The notes: generated by a model from the letters alone, not told the origin. A stretch of 64,000 nt of DNA from Promethearchaeota archaeon (GCA_016839705.1 JAEOTR010000014.1:62001-126000); one strand, 5' to 3'. Positions 9,150 to 18,614 are shown, counted from the stretch's first letter. Program-made: numbers and translations.

Positions 9150-9641
9150 TCAACTTGGTGGTTGTCCTTTCTTTCTTCGCATAACTCCAACTACTAGGCC
9201 ATGACGACCAGTGCTTCTTGTTCTTTGACCACGTACTTTCAATCTTAGATGATGGCGAACACCTTTATAAGATTTAATTTTTTTCATTCTATCTATGTCT
9301 CTTTTAAGGGAAATATCAAGTCTATTTCCTATAATATGAAGATCCTCACCAGTACGCAAGTCCTTTTTTCTATTTACCATCCAATTTGGAATGCCATTTT
9401 TAACTGGATCTAAAATAATTTCTTCAATTCTATTTAAGTCTTTTTCTGGTATTGCACCAATCCTTATATTAGGATTTATCTTTGCGACATGTACGACTGC
9501 TTGGGCAAATCTCATTCCAACTCCTCTAATTTGGGTCAATCCATATTCTACTTTTGCATTTCCATCTACTTGCGCACGGAGTTGTCTGAAGAAAACTTTT
9601 TCACGAAAATTTTTTGGTCTAAGCGGAGATACAGAACTCAT
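9150..9641 (-). CDS. rps13: 30S ribosomal protein uS13
   Basis: A 163-residue uS13, located at the head of the small subunit and contacting tRNA and uS19. It shows the helix-two-turn-helix ITQI/GVGMRFA region typical of the family (YGLTQIRGVGMRFAQAV), and the C-terminal rRNA-binding segment SYKGVRHHLRLKVRGQRTRS. Length matches archaeal and eukaryotic S18e/uS13 proteins. It is the first gene of a three-gene operon with uS4 and uS11. The ATG at 9641 has no strong Shine-Dalgarno motif, consistent with a leaderless transcript. Confidence 0.97.
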   Translation of the reverse strand: MSSVSPLRPKNFREKVFFRQLRAQVDGNAKVEYGLTQIRGVGMRFAQAVVHVAKINPNIRIGAIPEKDLNRIEEIILDPVKNGIPNWMVNRKKDLRTGEDLHIIGNRLDISLKRDIDRMKKIKSYKGVRHHLRLKVRGQRTRSTGRHGLVVGVMRRKKGQPPS

Positions 9642-9839
9642 TTGAATTCAATCAATAATTAGTTTATTTAATATTTTGATTTAATGTTAGTAAATACAGA
9701 ATTTAATAATAAATTTTTGGTTTTCTCATAGAATCAGTAATATTCACTTCTTCTGTACATCTTATTATATTTACATTCAATTATTTTAAATTAGGTAGGA
9801 AATACAGGTAGAATAGGCAAATTCTAAAATATAACCAAC

Positions 9840-11339
9840 TCAATAATTAGGTACTCTCTTATTTTCTTCCAATCGTGTATTAATATGTTTTTTGCTATTA
9901 TTTTTCTTAGATCCCGCAATCCTTTGGAGTAGGGGTAACCCTGGTTTTACTTCTTCTAAAGGTTTTGATTCAATTAGATTGTTAGATATTAATTTTTCAT
10001 AAAGTTCTTTTCCCTTCATCGTTCTAATTAGTACAGTATTCCAGCCAGAAGGAGAGCCTATTGATCCGATTGAGATATCTGCAGATTCTGAAGTTAAGTC
10101 AAAACACATTTCACAATCTTCACGGCCTAGATGAGAAATTTCTTTGATGGGTATGTTTAATTCTTCACCACTATTCGTATACACGAAGAATTTACCTTTA
10201 TTAATATCCATTTTTTTAGCATTTTTAATATCTACCTTCAATTTCTCACAAATTTTTAAAAGAGATTCATATGAAAACGATTCCATACAAAATATTCCAA
10301 TCCGGTATTCAACATTATTCAAGGAAGGAAATCCTATATCATAGATTGTTGATTTTAAAAGAGCTTGAATCTGACAAGGAACACCCACCACAGCGATTTT
10401 TTTATTGTGGAGTTCACTTTGATTTAATATTTGCAGATTAGGATTATTAACATATTTAGTACCTGCCGTTGAAAAGATTTCTTCTTTACTTTTGAGTAAT
10501 ATTGGTTCAGGTCGCCATAAGGTATTACTCATTTTCGCTCCAATGGCAACATCTACTGCATTATTTTCTAAAAGGTAATGAAGGCAAGTGCTTGAAACAC
10601 CCCCATCTTGACAGATTTCTGATATTTCTTTTATTTTAGTACGAGCAGAATATGCTTCAAGAAAGAAGCCTACATTTTGATATTCTTTGATTTCAGAAGT
10701 GCTCTCTTGAGTCATATTCAAAACTCTCACGGGTAAGTATGTTCTAGGACATACAAAATAACACAGTCCACAGCGAATACACTTATCTTCATCAATTTTT
10801 CCGAAACCATTATAAATTTGAAGACAATTAACAGGGCATATTCCTGCACACAACCCGCAACCAGAACAGTTTTTTGTTTCAAAAATGATTTTAACTGGTT
10901 CATAAATAGGCTTTAATTGAGAAGTCTGCGTTTTATTTGGTTTTATTAAAAAATCCTTGAAGATGAGTTGTTCAGGATTATTCTCATATCCTTCAATCTT
11001 ATCATAAAGTTCTTCTGAGCTTACAAGATTTTCATTTTTTAGTAATTCTAAGAAGCTCAATGTTTTATTTAGTTCAATAGAATTCATTTCAGAAAATAGT
11101 TCGAGGGATTTTAAATTGCTCTCAGAATTTTGTTTTAAGAAGTTAAGAAGAGAATATTTTAATTTCTCTTCATCTAGCATTTTGATTAGTATAGTTTCAT
11201 ATTGGGATTCATCATAAATTCCCGCATCAAGTATATCTTGTTTTGCGTCAATTAATGCTCGAATTCTATATGAATCTAAGGCATCCGCTACATTTTTTAA
11301 ATAATCCCATGAAAAATTTTCTTCAATACTCATAATCAT
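9840..11339 (-). CDS. FrhB-like F420/ferredoxin oxidoreductase subunit
   Basis: A 499-residue redox protein in three parts. Residues 1-130 are a helical N-terminal extension of unknown role. Residues about 155-205 hold two 4Fe-4S motifs (CSGCGLCAGICP and CIRCGLCYFVCP). The rest is the FrhB domain of coenzyme F420 hydrogenase/dehydrogenase beta subunits, with the VGVPCQIQAL segment, the EDCEMCFDLTSESADISIG cluster motif and flavin-binding regions. It is the last gene of the hdrA-mvhD operon. Known relatives pass electrons between F420 (or another hydride carrier) and HdrA. A CofC-like gene nearby (17797-18528) suggests that the cell makes F420. ATG 11339 or 11333 could be the start. Confidence 0.88.
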   Translation of the reverse strand: MIMSIEENFSWDYLKNVADALDSYRIRALIDAKQDILDAGIYDESQYETILIKMLDEEKLKYSLLNFLKQNSESNLKSLELFSEMNSIELNKTLSFLELLKNENLVSSEELYDKIEGYENNPEQLIFKDFLIKPNKTQTSQLKPIYEPVKIIFETKNCSGCGLCAGICPVNCLQIYNGFGKIDEDKCIRCGLCYFVCPRTYLPVRVLNMTQESTSEIKEYQNVGFFLEAYSARTKIKEISEICQDGGVSSTCLHYLLENNAVDVAIGAKMSNTLWRPEPILLKSKEEIFSTAGTKYVNNPNLQILNQSELHNKKIAVVGVPCQIQALLKSTIYDIGFPSLNNVEYRIGIFCMESFSYESLLKICEKLKVDIKNAKKMDINKGKFFVYTNSGEELNIPIKEISHLGREDCEMCFDLTSESADISIGSIGSPSGWNTVLIRTMKGKELYEKLISNNLIESKPLEEVKPGLPLLQRIAGSKKNNSKKHINTRLEENKRVPNY

Positions 11340-11360
11340 TCTTACAATATTTTTTAAAGT

Positions 11361-11422
11361 AAATTATTCCGAAAACCCTTGCTATGGGTTAGTTCCTTCT
11401 CAACTATAATTTTTTTGAGAAG
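11361..11422 (-). promoter_or_regulatory. Candidate SECIS / structured 3' region of mvhD
   Basis: The 89-base spacer between mvhD and the frhB-like gene contains strong potential RNA structure. One fold pairs 11412-11406 with 11367-11361 (AAAUUAU/AUAAUUU) around an inner AACCC/GGGUU stem (11390-11386 with 11378-11374) capped by a seven-base loop. An alternative perfect eight-pair hairpin is CUUCUCAA (11422-11415) with UUGAGAAG (11403-11396). Archaeal SECIS elements lie in the 3' untranslated region of selenoprotein genes, which is exactly this position. I do not see a clean match to the methanogen GAA/A internal loop, so this is a positional candidate. Confidence 0.4.
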
Positions 11423-11428
11423 ATCATT

Positions 11429-11860
11429 CTAATTCGGATTGTGTTTTGGTAGAGGAGGCAAGCGATAAATTTTATTGGTAATATCTGCTACAGAATTTAT
11501 AAATTTCTCAACTTCTGCTGCGGAACAAAAGTATTGTTGGACTCGATCTTCAGAAATACCTTCATGCTTTAACAATTTTTTCAGTGCAAGTATATGTTCG
11601 TAGGTATTCGTATTTCCATTTTCAAATTCACATTCACCTACTTTTCAAGATATAATCGCAACACCATCAGCACCGTTTAAGAAAGCTTCCATGATTAGAT
11701 GGATGCCAACACGTCCAGTGCATCTTACTCGGATGAGATGAAAATCTGTAGAGTATGATTTTCTTGTGACTCCTGTTAAATCTGCTACGGAATATCCTCA
11801 TTTATCGCAGCCAAAGGCAACAATTTTTCTTGATTCTTCATTTTTTACTTCAGACATCAT
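11429..11860 (-). CDS. vhuD: MvhD/VhuD-like selenoprotein (two in-frame TGA)
   Basis: A 143-residue MvhD/VhuD family 2Fe-2S protein, the subunit that connects a hydrogenase or F420-type module to HdrA. The frame is complete only if two TGA codons are read through: 11800-11798 (residue 21, FGCDKUGYSVADLTG) and 11647-11645 (residue 72, AIISUKVGECEFENGN). Both fall at positions that are cysteines in ordinary MvhD (CNWC and GCHPGDC motifs), and conserved sequence continues without a break on both sides, including IRVRCTGRV. I therefore read both as selenocysteine. ATG 11860 (or 11857) lies 18 bases after the hdrA stop, after an AAAGGG motif. The stop is TAG at 11429-11431. Confidence 0.88.
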
Positions 11861-11878
11861 AAATACCCTTTAATTTGT

Positions 11879-13876
11879 TTATTCTTCTATACTCTCAGGT
11901 ATTTTTTCTACAGTTTCTATTTCACTACATCCAATGCCCTTAAGTTCCTGCGTGAATTGAATATCTCTATAATACTTTAGGTCTATTGCTCTTGCTGGGC
12001 AAGAAGATATACATACACCACAGCCTTTACATTTTAAATCATCAACCTTAGCAATCTCGTTCTCATTAACTTTAATTGCTTCATAAAAGCATAGTTTTTC
12101 ACACCGATGGCAACCCATGCATAAATCTTCATTCACTTCAGCAATAATTAATTCTTGTTTAATGGTATCATGTGATAATAGAGTAGATGCTTTACTTGCT
12201 GCTGCTAACGCAGAGGATACGGAATATGGAATATTTTTTGGTCCTGCGGCACATCCCGCAATATAAATTCCTATGTCTTTTGTCTCTTGAGGGCTTAAGC
12301 ATCCATGAACTTCAGAAAGAAACCCACTTGGACCTCTACTTAATCCCATAACATTTATCATCTCTTCAGTTCCTTTTGAAGGATTCATCCCCGTTGATAA
12401 CACGACAAGATCAGCATTAATTTTTACAATTTCACCTGTTAACGATGAATACGCTCTGACCTTCAACTTATTTGTTTCTTTATCCTCTATAATTTCACCT
12501 ACTTTTCCCCTAATCATTCGTACCCCAGTCTCTCTTATTTTTCTATAGTATTCTTCGTTTCCTTTATCTGTCGTTCGAATATCAATATAAAACATAAATA
12601 CTTCCATATCAGGATACTCTTGTTTTAAGAGTTGTGCATTTTTAAGAGCAACATTACAACAGACAAAGGAGCAATATGGGTTAGCATTTATGTCTCTCGA
12701 ACCAACACACTGGATCATTACTATCGTTTTTGGTGATTCTCCAGTGGAGATTCGATAAATATGTCCGCCAGTTGGCCCTATAGGGCTTAGCATCCTTTCT
12801 AATTCAATCTGTGTTATTACATCAGGATAATAACCGTAGTTATATTCATTTGATTCCCAAATTGGATACTCATCCCATCCTGTCGCGACAATAGCTGCTC
12901 CGACCGTAATATCGATGAATTCATCCTCTTGTTCAAATTCAATGGCCTCAGCAGGACAAATTCGTTCGCAGTTTTTACAATCAATGCATACATTTCTATC
13001 CATAACAGCTAGTTTTGGAACAGCTTGGGGAAATGGTATATAAATTGCATTTCTTTCACCAATACCTCGATCAAATTCACTCGGTACTTTAATTGGGCAC
13101 TTAGTTGTACACAACCCACATCCAGTGCATTTTTTCTCGTTCACATATCGAGCATTTTTTCTAATCTTGACTTTATAATCTCCAGGGATTCCACTAAACT
13201 CTACAACATCGCTATAAGTATACAGATTTATATTTGGATGTTTCGATGCGTTTACCATTATTGGGGCGAGAACTCATATCCCACAATCATCAGTAGGATA
13301 AATTCGATCTAATTGTGCCATTTTTCCTCCAATTGTAGCTTCTTTTTCAACCAAATAGACAGGTATTCCCTGATTTGCTAAGTCTAGAGCAGCATTCATT
13401 CCAGCAATCCCTGCTCCAACTACTAAAACTGCCCTTTCTGCAGGAATTTCTTTTCGAGGAACATTTTCTAATTCTCTAGCTCTATTAATTCCTGCTTTTA
13501 CTAATCGTATAGCTTTCTCTGTAGCTTTTTTCTTATCATCTCTATGAACAAAAGAGCAATGTTCTCTTAAATTAACCATTTGGAAATAATATGGGCTAAT
13601 TCCCGCCTCAACTAAAACAGCTCTGTAGGTGGGTTCATGAATTTTTGGTGTACATGCCGCAACGACAACTCTGTTCAAATCTTGTTCCAAAATATCATTT
13701 TTTATTATATTTTGGCCAGGATCAGAGCAAGTAAATGCATTAACTCTGGAGATAATTACATTAGGAAGATGTTCGATAGCATCTCTGACTGCATCACAAT
13801 CAACAGAAGCTTTAATATTTACGCCTCACTCGCATACATAGACTCCTATTCTAACAATGGTCTGATTCTCAGACAA
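11879..13876 (-). CDS. hdrA: HdrA-like selenoprotein (two in-frame TGA)
   Basis: Flavin- and FeS-containing heterodisulfide reductase subunit A, about 665 residues, the electron-bifurcating hub of Hdr complexes. The frame is continuous if TGA is read at 13828-13826 (VYVCEUGVN, where most HdrA have CxCG) and 13276-13274 (TDDCGIUVLAP, where most have CxxC). Other hallmarks are the FAD motif VVGAGIAGMNAALDLA, CTGCGLCTTKCP, CIDCKNCERICP, and C-terminal ferredoxin motifs CMGCHRCEKLC and CKGCGVCISSCP. No start exists between the two TGAs that would give a whole protein. Start: TTG at 13876 has AAGGTG six bases upstream; ATG 13906 is also in frame but lacks such a site. It heads the hdrA-vhuD-frhB operon. 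Confidence 0.9.
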
Positions 13877-14144
13877 ATAATACACCTTTTTGTAAAACTT
13901 CACCATTAATTTTTTGTTAATCTGAAATATTACATAAAATCTTATTGGATGATGAAATTATTGAAAGAATTTATTTTTTCTGATTAAGCTTCATAATAAT
14001 GATAATGATAATAAATTGTAATTTTAATAAATGATTTCGAACATTTTTTTTTCAAGAAGAGCTTTATAGTCAGTTGTTCTTAATTTAGATTAATTATTTA
14101 GTGCAATTTTTTATAGTACAAACAAGTTTAAGAAGTAGTGAATT

Positions 14145-14906
14145 ATGAAAAAGAATAATGAGGAGTATTATTACATTAATGGGAAGCATTATGATAATAT
14201 GATAAAGAGCAGAAATGCGTATGAATCCATTCCATTTTATGTAAAGCAAGTAAAAAAATATGGTGGTCCTATTCTCGAGTTAGCCTGTGGAACTGGAAGA
14301 ATTACCATTCCCATTGCAAAAAAAGGAATATCAATTGTTGGGTTGGATTTCTCTGTAAAAATGTTAGAACAAGCCAAAAGAAACTCAATAGGTAATAATG
14401 TAGAAATTGAATGGATAGAAGCTGATATGACAAACTATAGCCTAAGTAGAAAATTTTCTGTAATACTAATGCCCGCTGCTGCAATGAATTGGGTGCTTGA
14501 GAATAAAGACATAGAAAAATGTTTAACCTGTATAAAGGACCATCTAAACCAAGATGGGATATTTATTTTTAATGTGTTTAATCCCAATTTGGATATTTTA
14601 AAGAGAGATCCTTCAAAAAAATATGATATATCTAAATACCCAAATCCAGATGGTAAAGGAATTGTAGTTGTAACCGAAAGCAATTATTATGACAAAGCTA
14701 CTCAAATTAATCACATAACCTCGTATTATAATATTAATAGTAAGGAAATAATCAAGAAATTGAAATTAAGAATGTTTTTTCCACAAGAATTAGACGCTTT
14801 ACTTAATTACAATGGTTTTAAAATTGACCATAAATATGGATCTTTTGTCGAAGAACCATTTAATTCCGATTCAAACTGGCAAATTGTAATCTGTCATAAG
14901 AAGTAA
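14145..14906 (+). CDS. Class I SAM-dependent methyltransferase
   Basis: A 253-residue Rossmann methyltransferase. Motif I is ILELACGTGRITIPIA near residue 45, followed by the acidic post-I strand VGLDFS and motif II IEWIEADMTNY. A MNWVLENKDIEKCLTCIKDHL segment matches the usual helix after motif IV. The C-terminal third (beta strands YYNINSKEIIKKLKLRMFFP) is typical of small-molecule or protein methyltransferases of the Methyltransf_25 type. The substrate is unknown. It is divergent from hdrA across a 240-base AT-rich spacer and has a small gene 54 bases downstream. Confidence 0.85.
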   Translation: MKKNNEEYYYINGKHYDNMIKSRNAYESIPFYVKQVKKYGGPILELACGTGRITIPIAKKGISIVGLDFSVKMLEQAKRNSIGNNVEIEWIEADMTNYSLSRKFSVILMPAAAMNWVLENKDIEKCLTCIKDHLNQDGIFIFNVFNPNLDILKRDPSKKYDISKYPNPDGKGIVVVTESNYYDKATQINHITSYYNINSKEIIKKLKLRMFFPQELDALLNYNGFKIDHKYGSFVEEPFNSDSNWQIVICHKK

Positions 14907-14959
14907 ATAAAAATTTCTTTACTCGTGAAATTTTTTATGAAAAGTTCATTATTATTTTT

Positions 14960-15145
14960 ATGGTACAAGAAGAAGAATCAAAGAAGGAAGAGTTTGCGAA
15001 AGAATTTATGGCAGAAGAAGGCTTGAAAGGTAAGGCCAGAAGGATTAAAATAATGAGGATTATCGATACTGTGGGGTATGATAAGCGAAAGATTAAGACA
15101 GCATTAGCTCGATCTACATTAGCAGATAGGATTCATCATGAATAA
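14960..15145 (+). CDS. Small charged hypothetical protein
   Basis: A 61-residue, highly charged protein with an acidic, Glu/Lys-rich N-terminus (MVQEEESKKEEFAKEFMAEE) and a basic C-terminal half (KARRIKIMRIIDTVGYDKRKIK). It is probably helical and could be a nucleic-acid or ribosome-associated peptide, but no family is recognised. Codon use and composition look like real coding sequence. It lies between the methyltransferase and serS on the same strand. Confidence 0.55.
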   Translation: MVQEEESKKEEFAKEFMAEEGLKGKARRIKIMRIIDTVGYDKRKIKTALARSTLADRIHHE

Positions 15146-15253
15146 ATTAGGATATCCAATTGTATTTCAGACGATGATCATAAATTAAATTAATTTTATT
15201 AAATATATTCGAATTATAGTATTTACTTACATCTAAAAAAAGGGTTTATTAGA

Positions 15254-16543
15254 GTGCTTGATATTGAATTATTTCGGAAAAATGTTGAGGAAATTGTTAA
15301 TTCAGAAAAGAAACGATTTAAAGATCCGATTAATGCAGAAAAAACCTTAGACTTTGACAGAAAGTGGAGAGAGATCTTACAAAAAATCCAGGATTTACGG
15401 AAAGATAGGAATGAGATCTCTTCTCAAATAGCCGACTTCAAAAAAAGGGGAGAAACTAAAAAAGCTGAAGATGCCATTAACACTTCCAAGGAGATAAAAG
15501 CTAAAATTGATGAATTAGAAAAAAAACAAATAGAATTTCTTGAGCAAAGAGAAGAACATCGTTATGCAGTCGGCAATATATTACATGATTCTGTTCCAAT
15601 TGGAGAAACTGAAGAATTTAATGAAATTATAAGGAGTAGTGGTGAAAAAAAACAGTTTAATTTTCAACCGCTCTCCCATGTTGATTTGATTTCTCAAATT
15701 GATGGAGCTGACACGAAAAAAGCATCAGAAGTGGTAGGAACAAGATTTTATTATTTAAAAAGGGATTTGGTACTTTTAAATCTAGCTTTATTAAAGTATG
15801 CCTTAGATAAGCTTGTAAGTAAAGGTTACATTCCAATGTGGACTCCTTTTTTTATTAAACATGAAGTGATGAAAGCAGCTGCGGAATTAGCAGAATTTGA
15901 AGACCAATTATATAAAATTGAAGGAGAAGACCTTTATATGATCGCTACTTCTGAACAAACCTTAGCAGCATTTCATTATAATGAAATTATTGATCCTAAA
16001 ATATTACCACTAAAATATGCAGGAATCTCTTCGTGTTTCAGAAGAGAAGCAGGTTCACATGGTAAAGATACACTTGGTATATTTAGAGTTCATCGATTTG
16101 AAAAGGTTGAACAGTTTATATTCTGTAAGCCTGAGGATTCTTGGAAATACCATGAAGAATTAATATCGAATTCTGAAGAAATTTTTAAAGAATTAGAACT
16201 TCCATATAGAATTGTCAATATAGCTTCTGGAGAGTTAAATGATAACGCTGCTAAAAAATATGATTTAGAAGCCTGGTTTCCTGCCTCAGAAACGTTCCGT
16301 GAACTAGTATCCTGCAGTAACTGTTTAGATTATCAAGCAAGAAAATTAAAAATTAGAATGGGTAAGGTTGGTGGGGCTCAAGAAAAAGAAATTCTACATA
16401 CTCTTAATTCAACCGCAATAGCAACTGAACGGACAATCTGTTGTATTTTGGAAAATTATCAGAATGAAGACCATTCAATTACTATTCCGAAAATACTTCA
16501 AAATTATATGAATGGGAAAAAAGTTATAAAAGCAGTTAAATAG
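15254..16543 (+). CDS. serS: Seryl-tRNA synthetase
   Basis: A 429-residue class II seryl-tRNA synthetase of the common (bacterial-like) type, charging tRNA-Ser. An N-terminal coiled-coil arm for tRNA binding spans about residues 30-105. Class II motif 2 (FRREAGSHGKDTLGIFRVH) and motif 3 (NSTAIATERTICCILENYQ) are intact, and the serine-binding TSEQTLAA segment is present. The start is GTG at 15254, since the N-terminal LDIELFRKN matches the family start. A TTCGAA palindrome sits upstream at 15209. A tRNA-Ser gene lies elsewhere in the window (44524-44628). A coiled-coil gene follows 18 bases after the stop. Confidence 0.95.
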   Translation: MLDIELFRKNVEEIVNSEKKRFKDPINAEKTLDFDRKWREILQKIQDLRKDRNEISSQIADFKKRGETKKAEDAINTSKEIKAKIDELEKKQIEFLEQREEHRYAVGNILHDSVPIGETEEFNEIIRSSGEKKQFNFQPLSHVDLISQIDGADTKKASEVVGTRFYYLKRDLVLLNLALLKYALDKLVSKGYIPMWTPFFIKHEVMKAAAELAEFEDQLYKIEGEDLYMIATSEQTLAAFHYNEIIDPKILPLKYAGISSCFRREAGSHGKDTLGIFRVHRFEKVEQFIFCKPEDSWKYHEELISNSEEIFKELELPYRIVNIASGELNDNAAKKYDLEAWFPASETFRELVSCSNCLDYQARKLKIRMGKVGGAQEKEILHTLNSTAIATERTICCILENYQNEDHSITIPKILQNYMNGKKVIKAVK

Positions 16544-16561
16544 ATCTAAATAGAGTTTAAC

Positions 16562-17794
16562 ATGATCGAAAAAGATTTGGAGGAGTTTGAAGAATTTTAT
16601 AATGAAAAAATCAACGCTATTTTTTCAAAGGTAAAAAGAGCTTCGAAAAAGATAATATTAGAGATCCGAGATAATTTAATTGAAATTAAAGTATGTTTAG
16701 ATCATTTTATTGAAGCTGGGAAAGATAAAATTGATCAGAAGTCTCAGAAGTCTCTCAACTTTTTCTCTGATAGAATTAGAAAGGAAATAGATGAGATTGA
16801 GGTCCCCGACAATGAGATAAACTATGACAATATTATGGATTTGTTGAACTCAATAAAGAAACTATTCACAAACATTAATGAAATTGCTAGAAAATCCCTC
16901 CCTAAATTTCAGAAAGAGGTTCAACCTCAAATCAAAGAGTTAAATTATATAACTCGTAAACTGGGTAAAAAACAAGCTATTTTGGACGAATTTCTTAGAA
17001 AAAAATATACTGATCTTAAAAATGCAGAATATTTATTGAAAAAATTACCTAAAATTTTTACTCTAAAGGATAATATAGAGCACTCAAAAACAGATTTGGA
17101 GCAATTTGAAACGGAGTTAGAAGAAAGAAAAGAAACCGAAGAAGAGTTAAATGCAAAATTAGTAGAACTTGAAAAAAATAATTTATTCAAAGAATTGGAA
17201 ACGGAGAAAGATAAATTATTTCAATTACAAATGAGAATTAATGACGAAATTGGTTTTAAAAAGGCTTTAAAGAAATTTAAGTTTGAATTAGAAAAAAATA
17301 CAATACATGCTCCTAGTGTAAATATAAATTATTTAAAAGATTTTCTTAAAAACCCAATTGGTGTTCTCATCTCTGAGAGAAAGGATTTACCAAAGTTTAC
17401 TAGTTTGATGGTTCAATTAAGGCATGTTTTGGAGGAAAACAGGTTAAATCTCAAATCTGACACAAAACAAAAAACAGTTGAACAAATTAATGCAATTTTT
17501 GAAGAAAAGCTGCTGCAGGAAAACATTGAAAAATTTCTGCAATTTAGAGAAAAGATAACTCAAATTGAGGAAAAAATTGAAGCTGCAGGTTTAGCAAAGA
17601 AATTAGAAGAATTGAAAAACCAAATCTCTTCAAATGCTGTAAAACTCGAACATGTCGAAAATGACCATAATAGAAAAAACAAAGATTATTTACGATATCT
17701 TAACACTTTAAAATCTGAAAGAGAAGAGTTTCAATCTCTGGTAGAGGAAGTATTAAATGAGAGTATAAAAATAAATATCGTTTTTGCTTTTTAA
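16562..17794 (+). CDS. Long coiled-coil protein
   Basis: A 410-residue protein that is almost entirely predicted helix, rich in Lys, Glu and Leu with heptad-like spacing, for example around LEQFETELEERKETEEELNA. It has no signal peptide, membrane segment, cysteines or recognisable catalytic motif. It may be an SMC-like or scaffolding coiled coil; no family can be named. It sits 18 bases after serS, suggesting co-transcription, and its stop lies two bases from the end of the convergent cofC-like gene. Confidence 0.7.
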   Translation: MIEKDLEEFEEFYNEKINAIFSKVKRASKKIILEIRDNLIEIKVCLDHFIEAGKDKIDQKSQKSLNFFSDRIRKEIDEIEVPDNEINYDNIMDLLNSIKKLFTNINEIARKSLPKFQKEVQPQIKELNYITRKLGKKQAILDEFLRKKYTDLKNAEYLLKKLPKIFTLKDNIEHSKTDLEQFETELEERKETEEELNAKLVELEKNNLFKELETEKDKLFQLQMRINDEIGFKKALKKFKFELEKNTIHAPSVNINYLKDFLKNPIGVLISERKDLPKFTSLMVQLRHVLEENRLNLKSDTKQKTVEQINAIFEEKLLQENIEKFLQFREKITQIEEKIEAAGLAKKLEELKNQISSNAVKLEHVENDHNRKNKDYLRYLNTLKSEREEFQSLVEEVLNESIKINIVFAF

Positions 17795-17796
17795 GA

Positions 17797-18528
17797 TTAC
17801 TTTTTTTCTAATATTTCAAAATTACGATTATTATTCACATTTTTTTTCTTGAAGGAGAATGTTAAATTTTTTTTTAAGAATTTAAAAACCTCCGTGTCTC
17901 GTAAGTTAAAAATTTTCAAATATTCATATCCTAAAACTACATCTTGTTTCAGATCCATATCAAATCCAGCTCTAAAAGAATCGTAAATAAATATCTTGCT
18001 TATGTCATTCTTAGACGCATTATTAAGTAAGGCAACTAAAGAAGGTGTATTCGGATCTGAAAAATATGATGAGATAATATCAGGCGGATTCCTACTTAAT
18101 ATTGAAATCCCAGCGGAATGAATAGCAGGACAAATAACTAACTGATTCTTTTGTATTAGAGTATTAATTTCATAAAAATTTTTAGCAGTGATTAAAATTA
18201 AATCTAAAAAGGCAATGGTTGTTTGTTTTGCCTTGAATTTTTCAATAGCAATTTTATTGAATTTGCTTATTACATCATCGAAAGGTTTTGGAATGTCTGC
18301 TGAATCTTCCTTGATTCCAATTAAACCATTTTCTTCTGCAAGTTCTAGTATTTCTGAAGCATTACAATATACCAATATTTGTTTAAAACAATTTACATCA
18401 GACAATGTGTTAATTAAATCCTTAAACATTGCAATTGTAAAATCCTTAAGTTGATCAGCTGAAAAGCAGTCCCCGAGACGAGATTTTGTTGTTGAAAAAG
18501 GGGCTATAGGAATTAATAAAGAACTCAT
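17797..18528 (-). CDS. cofC: CofC-like 2-phospholactate guanylyltransferase
   Basis: A 243-residue nucleotidyltransferase resembling CofC, which activates 2-phospho-L-lactate (or phosphoenolpyruvate) with GTP in coenzyme F420 biosynthesis. The N-terminal IPIAPFSTTKSRLGDCFS loop is the family's nucleotide-binding signature (IPxKxxxxAKSRL), the central AFLDLILITAKNF strand lies where the metal-binding acidic residues of the family occur, and FDMDLKQDV matches the conserved C-terminal motif. Ala replaces the usual Lys at position 8 of the signature, so activity is likely but not certain. F420 production would fit the FrhB-like subunit at 9840-11339. The C-terminal tail is unusually long and basic. 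Confidence 0.75.
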   Translation of the reverse strand: MSSLLIPIAPFSTTKSRLGDCFSADQLKDFTIAMFKDLINTLSDVNCFKQILVYCNASEILELAEENGLIGIKEDSADIPKPFDDVISKFNKIAIEKFKAKQTTIAFLDLILITAKNFYEINTLIQKNQLVICPAIHSAGISILSRNPPDIISSYFSDPNTPSLVALLNNASKNDISKIFIYDSFRAGFDMDLKQDVVLGYEYLKIFNLRDTEVFKFLKKNLTFSFKKKNVNNNRNFEILEKK

Positions 18529-18614
18529 AATCTTCGAAGATAGAATCTCACTAAAAATATTAGTTTAAGTTGTTAAAGTCAAAAATAACCTTTTATATTT
18601 AAGATTATTTAGTC

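Noticed and set aside
11879..13690. hdrA read as two separate genes or as a pseudogene
   Set aside because: Both breaks are TGA, in the same frame, at known cysteine positions, and conserved HdrA sequence continues through; other inactivating changes are absent.
13637..13909. Plus-strand open frame opposite the hdrA start
   Set aside because: It is the antisense of the HdrA N-terminal region; the minus strand has clear homology.
13981..14020. Tandem ATAATG-like repeats between hdrA and the methyltransferase
   Set aside because: Short, imperfect and expected in very AT-rich spacers.
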